Source: SIG455 sp045646385 (GTDB lineage Bacteria; Bacillota; Clostridia; UMGS1810). Taken from it: DNA of 64,000 nt. Below the pieces are notes generated by a model that made no database searches, was not told the origin of the DNA, and was given only the letters and a program-made list of their open reading frames with translations. Position 1 is the stretch's first letter; every line of letters starts with the position of its first letter. Both the position numbers and the translations under genes were made by a program. Below, one piece after another: positions 1 to 9,664 of this stretch. The stretch lies in the NCBI GenBank assembly GCA_045646385.1, contig JAZRKQ010000007.1:1-64000 (forward strand), read 5' to 3'.

Positions 1-2740
1 ACCCATTAATACCACAACATTTTTTATACTTTTTGCCGCTGCCGCAGGGGCAAGGGTCGTTTCTGCCGATTTTAGCACCTTTTACAACGGGTTTTTTCTC
101 TGGCGTCCCATCGCCGCCGTGTGATGTCATAATTTTCTGTGCCTTAGGCTCTTCACGAACGGGCTGACGCTCAATACGAACGCTGAACAAAAGTTTTACA
201 ACATCTTCACGGATATTGCCGAGCATTTCTTCGTACATATTATAGCCTTCGTCCTGATACTCAATAACAGGGTCACGCTGAGCATACGCACGCAAGCCTA
301 TACCTTTGCGCAGTTGATCCATATTGTCTATATGGTCCATCCAGCGGTTGTCTACCACCTGCAAAAGCACTATACGCTCAATCTCACGGAACTGCTCTGC
401 ACCGAACTCTGCCTCTTTTTCATCATAACGCTTCATAGCGGCATCCATCAATATCTCACGAAGTGTTTCTTTAGTCATGGTTTCGCGCTGGTCGGCAGTA
501 AAATCCAAGAGCCCCGCAGGTGCAAAAAATCTTTCAACATACTCTGCCATACCGGTCATATTCCAATCGTCTATAAACTCTGCACTGCCGGTGTAGGAAT
601 CTATGATATTATCCACAAATCCGCCTATCATTGTGATGATGGACTCTTTTATATTATCGCCATTTAAAACAGACTGGCGTTGTGAGTAGATGGTGTTTCT
701 CTGCTCATTCATAACATCGTCGTATTTTAAAACGTGCTGTCGTACCTGGAAGTTGTTACCCTCTACCTTTTTCTGCGCATTTTCTATAGCACCGGTAAGC
801 ATTTTGTGCTCAATCGCTTCGTCATCTGCAAGACCAAGAGTTGAAACAACCGCCTGAAGTCTTTCGGAACCGAAAAGGCGCATAAGGTCGTCTTCTAATG
901 CGATAAAGAACTTAGACTCGCCTGGGTCGCCCTGACGTCCCGAACGTCCGCGCAACTGGTTGTCTATACGGCGTGATTCGTGGCGCTCTGTACCGATTAT
1001 ATAAAGTCCGCCTGCTGCTACAACAGCATCGTGTTCAGCAGATATTTCTGCTTTGAACTTGCTTTCAAGTTCTTTAAATGTAGCGCGTGCCTCTAAAATT
1101 TCCTCGTCATCAGTTTCGGAGAAACCGATTGACTCAAGAATCATTTCATCAGTGTAACCACGTTTTTTCATTTCTTTTTTGGCAAGAAATTCTGCGTTAC
1201 CGCCAAGCATAATATCAGTACCACGACCAGCCATATTGGTAGCAATGGTAACTGCTCCGCTTTTACCTGCCTGAGCAACAATCTCAGCCTCTTTTTCGTG
1301 GTGCTTTGCGTTTAACACCTGATGCGGGATACCCTTTTTCTTAAGCAATGCACTTAAAAGTTCGGATTTTTCTATAGTAACCGTACCTACTAAAACAGGC
1401 TGACCTTTTTTGTGGCACGCTTCAATCTGGTCGATAACGGCATGGTATTTGCCCACCTGATTTTTATAAACCACATCTCCGTGGTCTATGCGTATCATAG
1501 GTTTGTTTGTGGGGATAACCACAACGTCTAAGTTGTATATAGTCTGGAACTCTGTTTCTTCCGTTTCGGCAGTACCTGTCATACCCGAAAGTTTTGTATA
1601 CAGTCTGAAATAGTTCTGGAATGTGATAGTAGCAAGCGTTTTGCTCTCGTGAGCGACGTTTACACCCTCTTTAGCCTCTATTGCCTGATGCAGACCTGCG
1701 TTATAGCGTCTGCCAATCATTAATCGTCCGGTAAACTCGTCTACAATAATAACCTCGCCGTCTTTTACAACGTAGTCTTTATCTCTGCGCATAATGCCGT
1801 GAGCGCGGATTGCCTGATTAATATGGTGCGAAAGCGTCATATTTTCGGGGTCTGAAAGGTTTTCAACATTAAACGCTTCCTCGGCTTTTTTGATGCCCTT
1901 TGCAGTTAATGTGGCGGTGTTTGCCTTTTCGTCTACTATATAGTCTGCGTCAATATCATCATCCAACTGCTTGCTGTCCTGCTCTTTAATGGTGAAATAT
2001 TTAAGCGAACGTGCAAAACGGTCTGCCACAGAATAAAGTTCTGTAGATTTATCGCCAATACCGGATATAATAAGCGGTGTTCTTGCCTCGTCTATTAAAA
2101 TTGAGTCAACCTCGTCAACAACGGCAAAATTATGACCGCGCTGAACCATATGTTCTTTGTATTTAACCATATTGTCACGCAGATAGTCAAAACCGAACTC
2201 GTTATTTGTTCCGTAAGTTATATCGGCATCATAAGCGGCTTTTCTGTCTGCACCCTCAACATCGTGAGTGATAAGACCAACAGTAAGCCCCAAAAACTTA
2301 TGAATTTTACCCATCTGCTCGCTATCGCGCTTGGCAAGGTAGTCGTTAACTGTTACAACGTGCACACCCTTGCCCGAAAGCGCATTTAAGTAACACGGCA
2401 GGGTGGCAACGAGCGTTTTACCCTCACCAGTTTTCATCTCGGCAATTCTGCCCTGATGCAAAACTATACCGCCAAGGAGTTGAACATCAAAATGGCGCAT
2501 ACCAAGTACACGCACGCTTGCCTCACGCACAACGGCAAATGCTTCGGGCAGAATATCGTCAAGCGTTTCGCCATTTGCAAGGCGCGCTTTGAATTCTGTA
2601 GTTTTTGCACGCAAATCGGAATCCGAAAGTGCCTTGATTTCGTCTTCTAAATCATTTATCTTTTCCACTATGGGTTCTAATCTTTTAATCTCTCTGGCGC
2701 TGTATGTGCCGAAGAATTTTTCTACTATAGATTTAAACAT
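1..2740 (-). CDS. secA: Preprotein translocase ATPase SecA (C-terminal end at or beyond window edge)
   Basis: SecA drives secreted proteins through SecYEG by ATP hydrolysis at the membrane. The start ATG at 2740 follows GGAAAGGA about 11 bases upstream and gives an N-terminus beginning [20 protein letters not shown]. The Walker A stretch MKTGEGKTL lies near residue 104 and the DEAD-type motif [14 protein letters not shown] further on, both classic SecA. The last visible codons encode the zinc-binding tail [13 protein letters not shown], which normally sits at the extreme C-terminus and binds SecB or ribosomes. About 913 codons are in view with no stop; the next codon starts with T, so the gene probably ends within a few bases of the edge. 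It is divergent from the leucine-rich-repeat gene. Confidence 0.97.
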   Translation of the reverse strand, partial: MFKSIVEKFFGTYSAREIKRLEPIVEKINDLEDEIKALSDSDLRAKTTEFKARLANGETLDDILPEAFAVVREASVRVLGMRHFDVQLLGGIVLHQGRIAEMKTGEGKTLVATLPCYLNALSGKGVHVVTVNDYLAKRDSEQMGKIHKFLGLTVGLITHDVEGADRKAAYDADITYGTNNEFGFDYLRDNMVKYKEHMVQRGHNFAVVDEVDSILIDEARTPLIISGIGDKSTELYSVADRFARSLKYFTIKEQDSKQLDDDIDADYIVDEKANTATLTAKGIKKAEEAFNVENLSDPENMTLSHHINQAIRAHGIMRRDKDYVVKDGEVIIVDEFTGRLMIGRRYNAGLHQAIEAKEGVNVAHESKTLATITFQNYFRLYTKLSGMTGTAETEETEFQTIYNLDVVVIPTNKPMIRIDHGDVVYKNQVGKYHAVIDQIEACHKKGQPVLVGTVTIEKSELLSALLKKKGIPHQVLNAKHHEKEAEIVAQAGKSGAVTIATNMAGRGTDIMLGGNAEFLAKKEMKKRGYTDEMILESIGFSETDDEEILEARATFKELESKFKAEISAEHDAVVAAGGLYIIGTERHESRRIDNQLRGRSGRQGDPGESKFFIALEDDLMRLFGSERLQAVVSTLGLADDEAIEHKMLTGAIENAQKKVEGNNFQVRQHVLKYDDVMNEQRNTIYSQRQSVLNGDNIKESIITMIGGFVDNIIDSYTGSAEFIDDWNMTGMAEYVERFFAPAGLLDFTADQRETMTKETLREILMDAAMKRYDEKEAEFGAEQFREIERIVLLQVVDNRWMDHIDNMDQLRKGIGLRAYAQRDPVIEYQDEGYNMYEEMLGNIREDVVKLLFSVRIERQPVREEPKAQKIMTSHGGDGTPEKKPVVKGAKIGRNDPCPCGSGKKYKKCCGING

Positions 2741-2782
2741 TACTTGTGCCGTCCTTTCCGGTATTTAAAGACATACATTGAT

Positions 2783-2812
2783 AGTATACCATACAAAGCC
2801 TTATTTTAACAA
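2783..2812 (-). promoter_or_regulatory. Predicted secA promoter
   Basis: Read on the minus strand: TTGTTA (2812-2807), an 18-base spacer, then TATACT (2788-2783), about 43 bases before the secA start codon. Matches to consensus are 4/6 and 5/6. Prediction from sequence only. Confidence 0.5.
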
Positions 2813-2893
2813 TACTTTTCTTCAATTTTAATCAATGTTTACAGATTTTTAACATTAGAACGGAAATATAGCAAAAATATTGTTATTTATCTG

Positions 2894-2922
2894 TTGAAAA
2901 TATTATTATTTGGTGGTATAAT
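2894..2922 (+). promoter_or_regulatory. Predicted promoter of the leucine-rich-repeat gene
   Basis: TTGAAA at 2894-2899, 17-base spacer, TATAAT at 2917-2922. It lies about 100 bases before the start codon, so the transcript would have a fairly long untranslated leader. Confidence 0.6.
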
Positions 2923-3023
2923 TTACTATGTATGTTCTAATGTTCAATGTATTGCAAATAAGTTAATTGTACATCTTATGTTGAGTATATTAAAATCTCC
3001 AAAATTCTGAAAGGAAAATCAAG

Positions 3024-4589
3024 ATGAAAAAGAAAATTTTATTTGCATTATTTTTGTTTTCTCTCAGCACAATTGGTTTTTATACAGCAAACGCTTCAAC
3101 AGAAACTTACAACCAGATAACATACGTGTTTTTTAACGGAGAATACGCAGTTACAAAATGCGATTCTTCTGCGACAGAAGTTGAAATTCTCAGCGAAATT
3201 AACGATATTCCCGTAACGATAATCAATTCGGTTGCGTTTAAGGATTGCACGAATCTGACAGCGGTAAAAATACCTGATAGCATAAAGCGTATAGATTCAT
3301 CCGCTTTTTATAACTGCACCGCACTGACAGAAATCAATATTCCTGACGGAATACCAAGTATAGAGGACGAACTTTTTTACAATTGCAGCGGCCTTACTGC
3401 AATAACACTGCCTGACAGCATAACATATATAGGCGGTTCAGCATTTTCAGGGTGCAGCAATTTAAAAAGCATTAATATTCCGAAAAACACAGAAATTATA
3501 TACGGCGGTGCTTTTTATAACTGCACTTCTCTGACAGACATAGTAATTCCTGACAGTGTGACCGGCATAGGCCCTGAAACTTTTTGGGGATGTACAAGTC
3601 TTAAAAATCTCACATTAGGCAAAGGATTAACCTCTATTGGCTATCTTTCATTTTACAACTGTAACAATCTGGAAAATCTTTATGTAACCGATATCACGGC
3701 ATATCTCAACTGCGAATATCACCCTTCCCTTGCCGCACCAATGGATTATGCAGAAAATCTGTATATAAATGGTCGTGAGCCGACAGAGTTACTCCTTCCC
3801 GAAGGAGTGAATCAAATACCCGCTTATGCTTTCAAAGGTTGCACTTCTTTAACATCAATATATATCCCCAAGAGTGTTACAAACATAGATTTATCAGCAT
3901 TTTACGGATGCGATAACCTTACAGATATTACTGTCAATAGCGAAAATGGGTATTACTCATCTATAGACGGCGATTTGTTTGATAAGGATAAGGAAACACT
4001 TATCCTTTACGCAAGAGGAAAACAGGATAAAACATACAAAATTCCAGACGGAGTTACAACTGTGGGTCAAGACTCCTTGAAAGAGTGTAATAATCTGGAA
4101 CGGATTATAATTCCCAATAGCGTAACCGACATAAAAGAAAGAGCATTTTATCAATGCAGTAATTTATCAAGCCTGATAATAGGGAACGGATTAAAAAACA
4201 TTTCATACGACACCACTCAATTCAGTTATAAACTTAAAGACATATATTACAATGGAACAAAAGAAGACTGGGGCAATATTTCTATCAAAGCCGATCCAAA
4301 CGGCGAACCGATATTGTATGCAACCAGGCACTTTTCCTTTGATGACGTTATGATTAAAGAAAAATCAGACGACGGAAAATCTTATATAATTCATCCGTTT
4401 AATGTCAAAAACAATACTGTTTTCATTCTTGCGCTATACAATAACAACATAGAAAAAATTCTTATTAAACCCAACAAAGGAACATCTTTAAAATTCAAAA
4501 CCGATGATACATATACCAATGCACAGGTTATGGTTTGGGAAAGCATGGCAAATCTGAAACCCGTGTGTTCTGTCGAAACAATCCAATAA
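3024..4589 (+). CDS. Secreted leucine-rich-repeat (BspA/LRR_5-type) surface protein
   Basis: A 521-residue exported protein. Residues 1-25 form a signal peptide (MKKK, hydrophobic core, ANA cleavage-like site). From about residue 60 to 400 there are repeated units of the form 'xxIxxxAFxxCxxLTxIxIPxSVTxI', the LRR_5 pattern of BspA-like proteins that bind host or matrix components. The C-terminal 100 residues are not repeat-like and end in a tryptophan-containing segment (VWESMANLKP). I see no LPXTG, SLH repeat or membrane anchor, so it may be released or held non-covalently. GAAAGGA lies 9 bases before the ATG. It has its own promoter and sits between secA and yifB with no functional link to either. 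The family is clear; the ligand is unknown. Confidence 0.88.
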   Translation: MKKKILFALFLFSLSTIGFYTANASTETYNQITYVFFNGEYAVTKCDSSATEVEILSEINDIPVTIINSVAFKDCTNLTAVKIPDSIKRIDSSAFYNCTALTEINIPDGIPSIEDELFYNCSGLTAITLPDSITYIGGSAFSGCSNLKSINIPKNTEIIYGGAFYNCTSLTDIVIPDSVTGIGPETFWGCTSLKNLTLGKGLTSIGYLSFYNCNNLENLYVTDITAYLNCEYHPSLAAPMDYAENLYINGREPTELLLPEGVNQIPAYAFKGCTSLTSIYIPKSVTNIDLSAFYGCDNLTDITVNSENGYYSSIDGDLFDKDKETLILYARGKQDKTYKIPDGVTTVGQDSLKECNNLERIIIPNSVTDIKERAFYQCSNLSSLIIGNGLKNISYDTTQFSYKLKDIYYNGTKEDWGNISIKADPNGEPILYATRHFSFDDVMIKEKSDDGKSYIIHPFNVKNNTVFILALYNNNIEKILIKPNKGTSLKFKTDDTYTNAQVMVWESMANLKPVCSVETIQ

Positions 4590-4657
4590 TCTTTTATACC
4601 CAACTTGACACCATGCTAACATTTATAACAATTCTAAAAGAAACAGAGGTGTAAGCA

Positions 4658-6193
4658 TTGATAGCAAAAACAAAAAGTTGTGCGCTGTCGGGTATAGACG
4701 GTGTTATAGTTACAATAGAGGCTGACTGCTGTCAGGGTTTGCCGTCTGTAGATATTGTAGGTTTGCCCGACGCAAGCGTAAAAGAATCTAAAGAACGTGT
4801 GCGCTCGGCAATTAACAATTCTGACTTTGTTTTTCCGCAAAGGCGGGTAGTGGTAAACCTTGCACCCGCGTATATACGAAAAGAAGGCTCGGTTTTTGAC
4901 CTGCCGATAACGCTTGCAATAATGGCGGCATCGTCGCAGATAGACAGCCGTTTTACAGAGGATTATATATTTATAGGCGAGTTGGCGCTTGACGGAAGTC
5001 TGCGTGGTGTAAACGGCGTTCTGCCAATGGTGCTGGAGGCTTACAAAAACGGGATTACAAAAGCAATTGTTCCGTCAGCCAATGCGGCAGAGGCAGCAGT
5101 TGTAGACGGAATGGAGGTTTACGGAGCATCAACGCTTTCTCAGGCAGTGCACCACTTAACAGGCGAGATGCCCATTCAACCAACTAAAATTGATATTAAC
5201 GGCGCTTTTTCTGCCCCGCAAAGTGTATGCGGCGACTATGCCGACGTAAAGGGGCAAGATGCTGCCAAAAGGTGTTTAACCATTGCGTGTGCATCAAATT
5301 TAAATGTTCTTATGGTGGGCGCACCCGGTGCGGGTAAGACAATGCTTGCACAAAGGCTGCCTACAATTATGCCTGACCTCACGTTTGAAGAAGCGCTTGA
5401 AGTAACCAAAATATACTCAATATCGGGCAAGCTTCCGCAAAAATCATCGCTTATAACAACAAGGCCGTTCCGCAATCCGCACCACACGGTGTCGGCAGTG
5501 GCTATAACGGGCGGAGGCTCAAACCCTAAACCGGGAGAGATTTGTCTGGCGCACAAAGGCGTACTGTTTTTAGACGAGTTCCCCGAATTTAGAAAAGACA
5601 CCATAGACGCTATGCGCCAACCGCTTGAGGACAGGCAGTTTACCGTTGCAAGAGCAAACGGCGTTGTAACTTTTCCGAGCGATGTTATGCTGGTTGCGAG
5701 TATGAATCCATGCAAATGCGGATACTATGGTGATACAAGCCGTGAGTGCAAGTGCAGCGCAAGTGACATTCAACGGTATATGAACAAAATATCAGGTCCT
5801 ATGCTGGACAGAATAGATATGCACATTCAGGTGCCGTCGGTTAAATACTCAGAACTTTCCACGCAGAAAAAAACCGCGTCAAGCGCCGAGATGAAGCAAA
5901 CTGTTATGGCGGCACGTGCAGTTCAGGCAGAGCGTTACAAAAACGAAAAATATTCAACCAATGCGGGGCTCGACAGCGAGGGATTGGAAAAGTACTGCAA
6001 GTTAGACAGCGCATCGCAGAAACTTTTAACAGACGTATTTGAAAAACTCGGTCTTTCAGCCAGAGGATATACGAGAATACTTAAAGTGGCACGCACCATT
6101 GCAGATATCGAAGAAAGTGCCGATATAAAAGCAAACCACATTGCAGAAGCAGTTCAATACAGAAGTTTAGATAAAAAGTTCTGGTTTAACTGA
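4658..6193 (+). CDS. YifB/ComM family magnesium-chelatase-like AAA+ ATPase
   Basis: A 511-residue protein of usual family length. The N-terminal half has the Lon-like ChlI domain (SGIDGVIVTIEADCCQGLPS at the start). It is followed by an AAA+ core with Walker A GAPGAGKT near residue 221, Walker B FLDEFPEF near 307, a cysteine motif NPCKCGYYG near 350, and a helical Mg-chelatase C-terminal domain. Relatives (ComM in Haemophilus and Vibrio) are branch-migration helicases helping natural transformation; the role in clostridia is less certain. The start is TTG at 4658 with AGAGGTG just upstream; no ATG fits better. It is followed after 36 bases by asnS, so the two may be cotranscribed. Confidence 0.9.
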   Translation: MIAKTKSCALSGIDGVIVTIEADCCQGLPSVDIVGLPDASVKESKERVRSAINNSDFVFPQRRVVVNLAPAYIRKEGSVFDLPITLAIMAASSQIDSRFTEDYIFIGELALDGSLRGVNGVLPMVLEAYKNGITKAIVPSANAAEAAVVDGMEVYGASTLSQAVHHLTGEMPIQPTKIDINGAFSAPQSVCGDYADVKGQDAAKRCLTIACASNLNVLMVGAPGAGKTMLAQRLPTIMPDLTFEEALEVTKIYSISGKLPQKSSLITTRPFRNPHHTVSAVAITGGGSNPKPGEICLAHKGVLFLDEFPEFRKDTIDAMRQPLEDRQFTVARANGVVTFPSDVMLVASMNPCKCGYYGDTSRECKCSASDIQRYMNKISGPMLDRIDMHIQVPSVKYSELSTQKKTASSAEMKQTVMAARAVQAERYKNEKYSTNAGLDSEGLEKYCKLDSASQKLLTDVFEKLGLSARGYTRILKVARTIADIEESADIKANHIAEAVQYRSLDKKFWFN

Positions 6194-6229
6194 TAATAAT
6201 AAGTAATTAATTTATAAGGAGATACAGAT

Positions 6230-7624
6230 ATGGAACATTCAATTGAAATCAAAAAACTTTTCCGTGCAAACGGCGAGTACGACAACAAAGAGATTTTTGT
6301 GGCAGGCTGGATTAAAAGCCTGCGTGCGTCTAACGCGTTCGGCTTTATTGAACTCAACGACGGCACATTCTTCAAAAATCTTCAGGTGGTTTTTGAAAAG
6401 GATAATCTTGCAAATTACGACGAGGTGGCAAAGTTAAATATCGGCTCAAGTATATTTGTACGCGGTACTTTAGTGCCCACACCCGATGCAAAACAGCCTT
6501 TTGAACTTAAAGCAGGCGACATTGTGATTGAGGGCAAATCCACACCCGATTACCCATTGCAGAACAAACGCCATTCGTTTGAGTATCTGCGCTCTATTGC
6601 GCATCTGCGTCCGAGAGCAAACACATTTAACGCAGTATTCCGTGTGCGCTCTGTTGCGGCATACGCTATACACAAATTCTTTCAGGAGAGGGGATTTGTA
6701 TACGTTCATACACCTATCATCACCGCAAGCGATGCTGAGGGTGCAGGCGAAATGTTCCGTGTAACAACACTTGATATGGACAATCTGCCGATGAGCGACG
6801 GTAAAGTAGACTTTTCTGAAGATTTCTTCGGTAAAAGCACAAACTTAACCGTAAGCGGTCAGTTAGAGGTTGAAACACACGCAATGGCGTTCAGAAAAGT
6901 ATACACATTCGGCCCTACTTTCCGTGCAGAAAACTCCAACACGGCTCGCCATGCGGCAGAGTTCTGGATGATTGAACCTGAAATTGCATTTGCAGATATT
7001 GCCGACGATATGGAACTTGCTGAGGATATGATTAAATACGTAATCAACTACTGCTTGGAAAACATTCCTGAAGAGATGAACTTCTTCGGCACATTTGTAG
7101 ACAAAGGTCTGCTTGAAAGACTTAACAACATTGTAAACAGCGAGTTTGCACACGTTACCTATACAGAAGCAGTAGAACTGCTTAAAAACAGCGGTGAGAA
7201 GTTTGACTACCCCGTAGAATGGGGCATAGACCTGCAGACAGAGCACGAAAGATATTTAACAGAGAAACTGCTTAAAAAACCCGTGTTTGTTACAGATTAT
7301 CCGAAAGACATCAAGGCATTCTATATGAAACTTAACGAAGACGGCAAAACTGTTGCCGCTATGGATTTGCTTGTTCCTGGTGTCGGCGAGATTATCGGCG
7401 GAAGCGAAAGAGAAGCCGACTACGACAAACTTTTAAAACGCATAAACGAACTTGGCTTAAACCCCAAAGATTACGACTGGTATCTTGACCTTCGCAAATT
7501 CGGCGGAACACGCCACGCAGGATTCGGTCTTGGTTTTGAAAGACTTATTATGTATATGACAGGTATGTCCAATATCCGTGACGTACAGTCATTCCCCAGA
7601 ACAGTAAACAATGCTGAATTCTAA
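6230..7624 (+). CDS. asnS: Asparagine--tRNA ligase
   Basis: A class II aminoacyl-tRNA synthetase charging tRNA-Asn. Residues about 15-110 form the OB-fold anticodon-binding domain. The catalytic core carries motif 2 ([20 protein letters not shown]) and motif 3 ([16 protein letters not shown]), ending [11 protein letters not shown]. The 464 residues match bacterial AsnRS. An Asp-specific enzyme (AspS) would be longer with a GAD insertion, which is absent. AAGGAG lies before the ATG at 6230. No T-box-like leader is present in the 36 bases upstream, so control must come from further upstream or be constitutive. Confidence 0.96.
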   Translation: MEHSIEIKKLFRANGEYDNKEIFVAGWIKSLRASNAFGFIELNDGTFFKNLQVVFEKDNLANYDEVAKLNIGSSIFVRGTLVPTPDAKQPFELKAGDIVIEGKSTPDYPLQNKRHSFEYLRSIAHLRPRANTFNAVFRVRSVAAYAIHKFFQERGFVYVHTPIITASDAEGAGEMFRVTTLDMDNLPMSDGKVDFSEDFFGKSTNLTVSGQLEVETHAMAFRKVYTFGPTFRAENSNTARHAAEFWMIEPEIAFADIADDMELAEDMIKYVINYCLENIPEEMNFFGTFVDKGLLERLNNIVNSEFAHVTYTEAVELLKNSGEKFDYPVEWGIDLQTEHERYLTEKLLKKPVFVTDYPKDIKAFYMKLNEDGKTVAAMDLLVPGVGEIIGGSEREADYDKLLKRINELGLNPKDYDWYLDLRKFGGTRHAGFGLGFERLIMYMTGMSNIRDVQSFPRTVNNAEF

Positions 7625-7635
7625 GAGGTAAGAAA

Positions 7636-8490
7636 ATGAAAAAACTTATAAAGCCGCTTATCTATTTAGTCATATCGTTTTTTGTGGTGTCATTTGCATT
7701 CCGTTTGGGCTGGATTATCGGTACGGTTGTTATGCTTGCAGGATTTGCGTGCCTTGCGTTTGCCTTACGTGCAGACCTTATGAGTACGTATGCCCAAATC
7801 ACCTACAACAAAGGTGACCACGGCAAAGCATTTCTGTGGTTTGAGCGCGCGCTTAAAACGGGTAAAATGCGTCCGCGCACACAACTTATATATGCGTATA
7901 TGCTTATCCGTGACGGTGTTTTGGATAAAAGCGAACGTTTAATAAACAAAACAATGTTTATGTTTAAAGACAAACTCGGTGACGAATTCTCTAATCCATC
8001 GCACCTTAACCTTTCTATTATTAAATGGAAACGCGGTCAGATTACCGAAGCAATCGAAGAACTTGAAGAAGTATACAACACGGGCTTCCGTTCAACAGTT
8101 ATGTACGGCACGCTCGGCACGTACTACCTTTTAAACGGGCAGTATGCAAAAGCACTTGAGTTCAACAAAGAAGCGCTTGAATACAACGATACCGACCAGA
8201 GCATACGTGATAACCTTGCGCTTAACTATTATCTGTGCGGCAATATCAATGCGGCAGACGAAATATATGCTGAACTTATAGAGGAAGAACCCACATTTAT
8301 TGAACCTTACTACAACTATGGTATGGTGCTTGAAAACCTCGGCGAATACGAGGCGGCTATGGAAAATTTCAAAAAGGCACTTACAATATCTGTTAAGTAC
8401 CTTTCAACCGTTACGCACGATCAGGTTCAGGCGGCTATTGATGCTTTAACAGAGAAAATGGAAACAGAAAAAGACGGAGATAACCAATGA
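7636..8490 (+). CDS. Membrane protein with tetratricopeptide repeats
   Basis: A 284-residue protein with two close hydrophobic segments at about residues 5-22 and 25-45 (a membrane hairpin), then a soluble part made of TPR-like helix pairs from about 60 to 265. Recognisable consensus positions include 'GQYAKALEFNKEALEYN' and 'GEYEAAMENFKKAL'. TPR domains usually scaffold protein complexes; the partner cannot be inferred. GAGGTAAG precedes the ATG. The stop codon overlaps the next gene's start in an ATGA arrangement, implying translational coupling with the pseudouridine synthase. Confidence 0.82.
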   Translation: MKKLIKPLIYLVISFFVVSFAFRLGWIIGTVVMLAGFACLAFALRADLMSTYAQITYNKGDHGKAFLWFERALKTGKMRPRTQLIYAYMLIRDGVLDKSERLINKTMFMFKDKLGDEFSNPSHLNLSIIKWKRGQITEAIEELEEVYNTGFRSTVMYGTLGTYYLLNGQYAKALEFNKEALEYNDTDQSIRDNLALNYYLCGNINAADEIYAELIEEEPTFIEPYYNYGMVLENLGEYEAAMENFKKALTISVKYLSTVTHDQVQAAIDALTEKMETEKDGDNQ

Positions 8491-9434
8491 GAACAGTAAC
8501 CGTTGGTGCAAATGATGCCGGACAAAGGCTCGATAAATTTCTAACCAAGTTTTTAAAAACGTGTCCGCAGAGTATGATTTATAAGTCTCTTCGCAAAAAG
8601 CGCATTAAATTAAACGGCAAAAAAGCAGAGGGTAATGTCAAACTCTGCGAGGGCGACGTTCTTCAAATGTACATCAGCGACGAATTTTTCGGTGAGGTTG
8701 TGTCCGATATGTCGTTTGTTAAGGTAAAGCCCGACTTAAACATAGTTTACGAAGACGATAATATTATGCTTATCGACAAAAAAGTGGGTATGATTGTCCA
8801 CGAAGACGAATCCGAAAAGTTTAACACACTTATATCGCATATAAAGGCTTATCTTTACCAGAAAGGCGAGTATAACCCCGAAGACGAACAGTCGTTTGCG
8901 CCTGCTCTGTGCAACCGCATAGACAGAAACACGGGCGGAATAGTTATAGCGGCTAAAAACGCCGCCGCCTTGAGGGTTATAAACGAAAAAATCAAATCAC
9001 GCGAGATTAAAAAATATTACCTCTGTATGATTCAAGGGCATATTAAGCCTGAGGCAGGTACGCTTACTGCTTACTTACAAAAAAACGAAACTCAGAACAG
9101 AGTTTATATAAGCGACTCACCTAAAGACGGCTACAAAAAATGTGTTACCAAATACAAAACCATAGGCGCAACTGCTGATGCAAGTTATTTGGAGATTGAC
9201 CTAATAACGGGCAGAACTCACCAGATACGTGCGCAGATGGCGCATATAGGCCACCCGCTTGCAGGTGACGGAAAGTATGGTACTAATGAGTTCAATAAGA
9301 AAATCGGCCTTAAATATCAGGCATTGTACTCGTACAAAACAGAGTTCGCTTTTACTGACGAAAATATCCTCTCTTACTTAAACGGAAAATCGTTTGAGGT
9401 GGATAAAAGAAATATCTCGTGGTATAAGAAATAA
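8487..9434 (+). CDS. RluA-family 23S rRNA pseudouridine synthase
   Basis: A 315-residue enzyme converting uridine to pseudouridine in RNA. An S4-like RNA-binding domain covers about residues 10-65 (AGQRLDKFLTKFL). The catalytic RluA domain carries CNRIDRNTGG, in which the Asp is the family nucleophile, and the later LITGRTHQIRAQMAHIGHPL motif. The S4 domain suggests an RluC/RluD-like subclass; the exact target uridine cannot be read from sequence. The start overlaps the previous stop by 4 bases. Two unusual hairpins follow the gene. Confidence 0.92.
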   Translation: MRTVTVGANDAGQRLDKFLTKFLKTCPQSMIYKSLRKKRIKLNGKKAEGNVKLCEGDVLQMYISDEFFGEVVSDMSFVKVKPDLNIVYEDDNIMLIDKKVGMIVHEDESEKFNTLISHIKAYLYQKGEYNPEDEQSFAPALCNRIDRNTGGIVIAAKNAAALRVINEKIKSREIKKYYLCMIQGHIKPEAGTLTAYLQKNETQNRVYISDSPKDGYKKCVTKYKTIGATADASYLEIDLITGRTHQIRAQMAHIGHPLAGDGKYGTNEFNKKIGLKYQALYSYKTEFAFTDENILSYLNGKSFEVDKRNISWYKK

Positions 9435-9444
9435 AAATCCTATG

Positions 9445-9504
9445 AAAGAGTTATTATTCGCTATCGCTTAGGCATATTTAGGTGATTGCGAATAATAACT
9501 CTTT
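9445..9504 (+). repeat. Variable-stem/conserved-loop hairpin, copy A
   Basis: Arms 9445-9461 and 9488-9504 are a perfect 17-bp inverted repeat (AAAGAGTTATTATTCGC and its complement). A short inner stem TCGC/GTGA pairs with one G-U, leaving a 14-nt loop TTAGGCATATTTAG at 9467-9480. No T-run follows, so it does not look like an intrinsic terminator. It lies 11 bases after the pseudouridine synthase stop. Confidence 0.8.
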
Positions 9505-9575
9505 GCAGAACATAATGCAGTATAGCAAAATAAAGTTTAAAATTTTATACTTTATTTTCAAAAACATCGACATAT

Positions 9576-9634
9576 TACAAATTAATATTCATGCCCGCTT
9601 GAGTATATTTAGGCGGTCAGAATATTAATTTGTA
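9576..9634 (+). repeat. Variable-stem/conserved-loop hairpin, copy B
   Basis: Arms 9576-9590 and 9620-9634 are a perfect 15-bp inverted repeat (TACAAATTAATATTC). An inner stem CCGC/GCGG closes a 14-nt loop TTGAGTATATTTAG at 9599-9612. It has the same loop orientation as copy A, 71 bases away, and ends about 30 bases before the glycosyltransferase start codon. The arms share no sequence with copy A beyond A/T richness but resemble those of copy C at 34148. Confidence 0.8.
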
Positions 9635-9664
9635 TTTATACCTTTACTGGAAGGATTGATACAA

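Noticed and set aside
9445..9634. Hairpins A/B as a CRISPR or ordinary terminators
   Set aside because: No regular spacer array and no repeated flanks; no T-run after either stem. The conserved part is the loop, not the stem.
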